A DNA stretch of 64,000 bases from Rhizopus arrhizus (taxonomy: Eukaryota; Mucoromycota; Mucoromycetes; Mucorales; Rhizopodaceae). Shown here in pieces: positions 61,209 to 64,000 of the stretch; the first letter of the stretch is position 1, and the number at the start of each line of letters is the position of its first letter. The position numbers and the translations under genes are program-made. The notes under the pieces are model-generated. The model was not told the DNA's origin, did not search any database, and saw only the letters and a list, made by a program, of their open reading frames with translations. The stretch is taken from positions 1,426,001 through 1,490,000 of the forward strand of contig JAKZZE010000003.1 of NCBI GenBank assembly GCA_024220505.1. Reading direction: 5' to 3'.

Positions 61209-61853
61209 CAATTGCAAATGTTAATTGTGGAACTGCTTCTCTTTTAACAGCATCGTTTCTAAATAGCCATTGAAGGATTGGGAATAAAGCAACGCTGATT
61301 AATGCCCTTATTTACTGACTGTTACTAATTCAAATTAAACAGAATACATTTTATATATCAGCTTACCATACGATATAGAATTTAAATTCAAACGAAGTCA
61401 TGAAAGTCTTATTTGCTACTGCATTTGAAAGATAATTCCAAAATGACTGAAGTAGTAAAAAGATACCAGCTTCCAACGAAAATGTAACACATTGGACGTA
61501 ATCAAAAGCCTGACCCAAAAAAATGAAGTGTGTATAACCCAAACAGTAGGACAAAGCTGCTATTATTTTTTACCTGCGCTTTTTGTTGATGCGAAGGCGT
61601 CCATAGTATAAAAGGCTTTGTGACAATATTTCCATTGTAATTGATGTATCCTTCTTTGTACTTTAGATAAGTCATCAAAATGTCTGGTAAAGAATAACTT
61701 TAATATCACAAAAAGCAGTAGAGCATCTTTTTTCTTACCCCACATGAACTGTAGCATAAGTGTTAGTATAAGCATTAAGGAAATGACAGTTTTCAGTTCA
61801 CCAGAAAGAATCGACTTTCGTCTTAGACACTTGAATCTATCACTTCTATACAT
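60376..61853 (-). CDS. orphan multi-spanning membrane protein
   Basis: Six exons: complement(join(60376..60765,60829..61118,61206..61306,61367..61509,61574..61683,61739..61853)), 382 aa; all phases agree. It starts MYRSDRFKCLRRKSILSGEL in my model, though an upstream exon is possible. About six to seven predicted membrane helices occupy residues 20-250: TVISLMLILTLMLQFMW, SLEAGIFLLLQSFWNYL, WALISVALFPILQWLF, IEMLLVACLGL, LMSFILLSYSAGFIILCVDA and VCTVYLLIILISIF. The cytoplasmic tail (about 255-382) is Ser/Asn/Gln-rich. Topology resembles a seven-helix receptor, but no receptor signature is seen and I do not recognise the family. Intron 4 (61119-61205) contains a 45-base T tract. Confidence 0.65.
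61159..61203 (+). repeat. poly-T tract inside an intron, 45 bases
   Basis: Lies in the fourth intron of the membrane protein gene. On the coding (minus) strand it is a poly-A right after the GTAAAA donor, not the pyrimidine tract of the acceptor. Confidence 0.8.
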
Positions 61854-62406
61854 ACTATAACACAAAAACACAGAGATGCTAAACCAAATGGAACATCTCT
61901 CTGAACTCAATTAGAAAGACTGTATTAATCTTTTTGATGATGATGTATTTTTGCTTTCTTACGAAGATAAGACATATCACTAGAGAAAAAAAAAAGTTAG
62001 TATTTAAGGGAACAAAAAAAGGAGGGCATGTGTATAAAAAGAAAAATCATTGTACCTTAAGCGGGTCATTTTATAAAGAATATATATTAAGGAAAAAGAA
62101 AAAGGGGAAGAAAAAAACAAAGATTTAAATAGTGGGAATCATGTACTACTGCTTGGTGGCATGGATGAAAAGGAACAAAAAGACAAACACAAGTATATCG
62201 TTACACTGTTATACTCTATTAGAGATTCTCGAAATTTGTTCTTCTACCCCTTCTCCCCCTTTTTTTTTTCTCGCACGGGTCTTATTTCCAAACAGGTTTT
62301 CTATTTGCACGGAGTCTAAAGATAGCTTTTAATGAAAAAAAGGTTTTTTGATCTGTGTTTCTTTTTTTTTCTTTTTCTTTTTCTTTCTCTCTTTAACAAT
62401 AAAACA
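61854..62406. other. divergent intergenic region
   Basis: Between the membrane protein gene and the secreted protein gene. CT-rich leader at 62220-62275 and 62355-62395 for the latter. Frames at 61934-62128 and 62132-62332 are Lys-rich or leader-like and not called. Confidence 0.5.
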
Positions 62407-63024
62407 ATGAAGTTTAGTTTATTATTGGCATCACTTTCTAGCGCCTTTTACTTTGCTTCAGCAAACCAATTCGAATCATTTCAACTTGTAAAGAGAGATC
62501 ACGGCCTCCCTTACAGCACTTTACCTACAACGTCTTGTGCTGTTCCATCATCTTGTAGCAATATCGGTACTAACGTCACCTGTCGTTGTAACGATCAAAT
62601 CACTGTTTGTCTCAACAGCAATAACCAGTATTGCTGGGGATCACAAACATTGACCTCAACCTCATGCCCCACCGTTCCAACATCCTGCTCATCCACTTTA
62701 ACCGGAACAAACACAACCTGTCTTTGTAACTCCAATAATGTTCTTTGCGTGGACAATGCCAACAATTACTGTTACGGTTCTGTTAGCTCCGGTTCAGTTT
62801 CTCTTGCATCCCTTCCTACTGGCGCTTCTACCTCCTCTTCTGCATCTGCTGCAGCTTCATCTGTTGCCGTTACTTCTGCTGGTGCCTCAACAATCAATGC
62901 TCCTTCAAATGCTGCTACTGCAACTTCAGCTACTACTTCATCTACTTCTGGATCAAGTCAAATTTCTGTAACATCGATGCTTACATTAGCTTGTGTCATA
63001 GTAGCTTATGTTGCTACCAACTAA
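62407..63024 (+). CDS. secreted Cys-repeat protein, probable GPI anchor
   Basis: Intron-free, 205 aa. I start at MKFSLLLASLSSAFYFASA (signal peptide); the in-frame ATG 75 bases upstream would put a Phe-rich run before it. After QFESFQLVKR, a Lys-Arg Kex2-type site, come two Cys repeats of about 40 residues each (TSCAVPSSCSNIGTNVTC... and TSCPTVPTSCSSTLTGTNTTC...), with eight cysteines per repeat, and N-glycosylation sites. A Ser/Thr/Ala-rich stalk follows (about 133-185), then a hydrophobic C-terminus (MLTLACVIVAYVATN) after a GSS-type omega region, as in GPI-anchored wall proteins. Likely at the cell wall or plasma membrane; function unknown. Confidence 0.8.
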   Translation: MKFSLLLASLSSAFYFASANQFESFQLVKRDHGLPYSTLPTTSCAVPSSCSNIGTNVTCRCNDQITVCLNSNNQYCWGSQTLTSTSCPTVPTSCSSTLTGTNTTCLCNSNNVLCVDNANNYCYGSVSSGSVSLASLPTGASTSSSASAAASSVAVTSAGASTINAPSNAATATSATTSSTSGSSQISVTSMLTLACVIVAYVATN

Positions 63025-64000
63025 AATCTAGCCTTTTTTATACTCCTTTTATTGTTTTCTCTCCTTTTACAAAACAAATTTTTATATGTTTTATTAAATA
63101 GCATATATAAAGAACAATTTTCACTTGTATAAAAAGAAGAAGAAAAGATATTAACAATAGAGACATATACATAACAATAATATCCATTGAAATCAGTTCA
63201 ATTTATTCGCCAACACAATAAAACATAATGCACTATTTTTAAATTAATTTAAATGAAGTTCCAAGACCAATTTATATTAATTGTATTTAGGAATCAAAGA
63301 AGTTGCTGCTCTCTTACTTTTCCAAAACACAATCACAACTGTATCTCTTTCTTCTTCAAGACACTCCCGTTGCTTTCTTTTCCTTTTCATAAAAGACATA
63401 CCCAATCAATTGACTTATCTTTCTGATCAAAAGAAAAAGCAGAAAATTTCTTTTTCATTTCCAGAATTCAAGTTCGACTGTTCGTGTAACTCATCTTTTA
63501 TTAATATCTTGGTATTTACATCTCTTTGGTCTTGGCTACCACTGACCTTATAGCTTCTCTATTGTACAAATGTTTCATGTTGAGAGAGTGACTAATTTGT
63601 AATCAATTGAACAAGCAGATTCTTTTTAAGCGCGTAAAAGAATGCGTTCAAAACCACTGAGCTCTAACCATTCTTTAGACGCCAAAGTGTTCTTGAATTG
63701 AATTTTTTAAACCAAAGCAAAACCAGAATGTTAATTTTTTTACTTGTCATTATTTGAGATAGACGTTTCTTTTATGGTAAGATGTTATGCCTTATGAAAG
63801 TTTGTGGCATGTCAAAGACAGCTTTTGTGATCGTTTTCTTTAAAACAAACTTTTAATTTATATTAGCCTCACTATTCGACTAAAAAGCTCTAACTTTATA
63901 TGTTTTAGAAACAAAATACTGCGTTTTCAGCACTAATTTGCGGTTTTCTAAAACTCCGATTTAAAGAGAGTTCCTTTTACTGGTTGACCTTTCAAATCAA
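63025..64000. other. 3' flank, nothing recognised
   Basis: No gene supported to the window edge. The plus-strand frame at 63281-63553 has no ATG context, domain or splice evidence. Confidence 0.5.

Noticed and set aside
61563..61683. Frame containing HFDDLSKVQRRIHQLQWK in the membrane protein gene
   Set aside because: Only the other frame (DILMTYLKYKEGYINYN) joins in phase with both neighbouring exons.

Overview
The window is AT-rich nuclear DNA from a fungus, most likely an early-diverging one of the Mucorales type (Mucor, Rhizopus and relatives). The evidence is many introns of about 45-75 bases with GTAAG-like donors and CTAAC-like branch sites, fungal housekeeping orthologs, and decayed transposons resembling those of Mucorales. 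No species can be named from the sequence alone. Gene models below were spliced by hand; every joined exon set has a length divisible by three and an intact frame, but none is supported by RNA.

Layout. 1-22 kb is gene-poor and transposon-rich. It holds a small coiled-coil protein, a Cys-rich membrane protein, a PA-TM-RING ubiquitin ligase, a Ser-rich orphan, a mitochondrial PP2C phosphatase of the PTC7 type and a six-exon orphan with nuclease-like motifs. These lie among relics of DD34E (Tc1-like) transposons, a LINE 3' end and an inverted pair of about 345-bp repeats. 22-32 kb carries two paralogous MFS permeases of the allantoate/vitamin permease family, separated by 5.7 kb without a gene. 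32-40 kb has TVP18, a damaged tropomyosin-like gene, a DUF202 membrane protein, a kelch-repeat membrane protein and a Bax-inhibitor-1-like protein.

39.5-53.2 kb is a compact housekeeping block: IGHMBP2/Hcs1-type helicase, MED7, an AFG2/SPATA5-family AAA ATPase, UV-damage endonuclease (UVDE), mitochondrial malonyl-CoA:ACP transacylase, IMP3 and Rho-GDI. Genes here are multi-exon (up to 18 exons, with 7- and 12-nt micro-exons) and closely spaced. They cover DNA repair, transcription, ribosome biogenesis, mitochondrial fatty-acid synthesis and Rho control, with no obvious shared pathway.

53.2-59.6 kb is a nest of elements: an internally deleted DD34D mariner, a frameshifted F-box-like gene, a LINE ORF1, and a DD34E transposase with a frameshift and a stop abutting a LINE ORF2 3' end. 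60-63 kb ends with an orphan multi-spanning membrane protein and a secreted, probably GPI-anchored, Cys-repeat protein.

I found no tRNA, rRNA or CRISPR array. The most unusual items are the nuclease-like orphan (18.0-19.6 kb), the micro-exons and lysine-rich tail of the UVDE gene, the animal-type mariner remnant and the inverted repeat pair.
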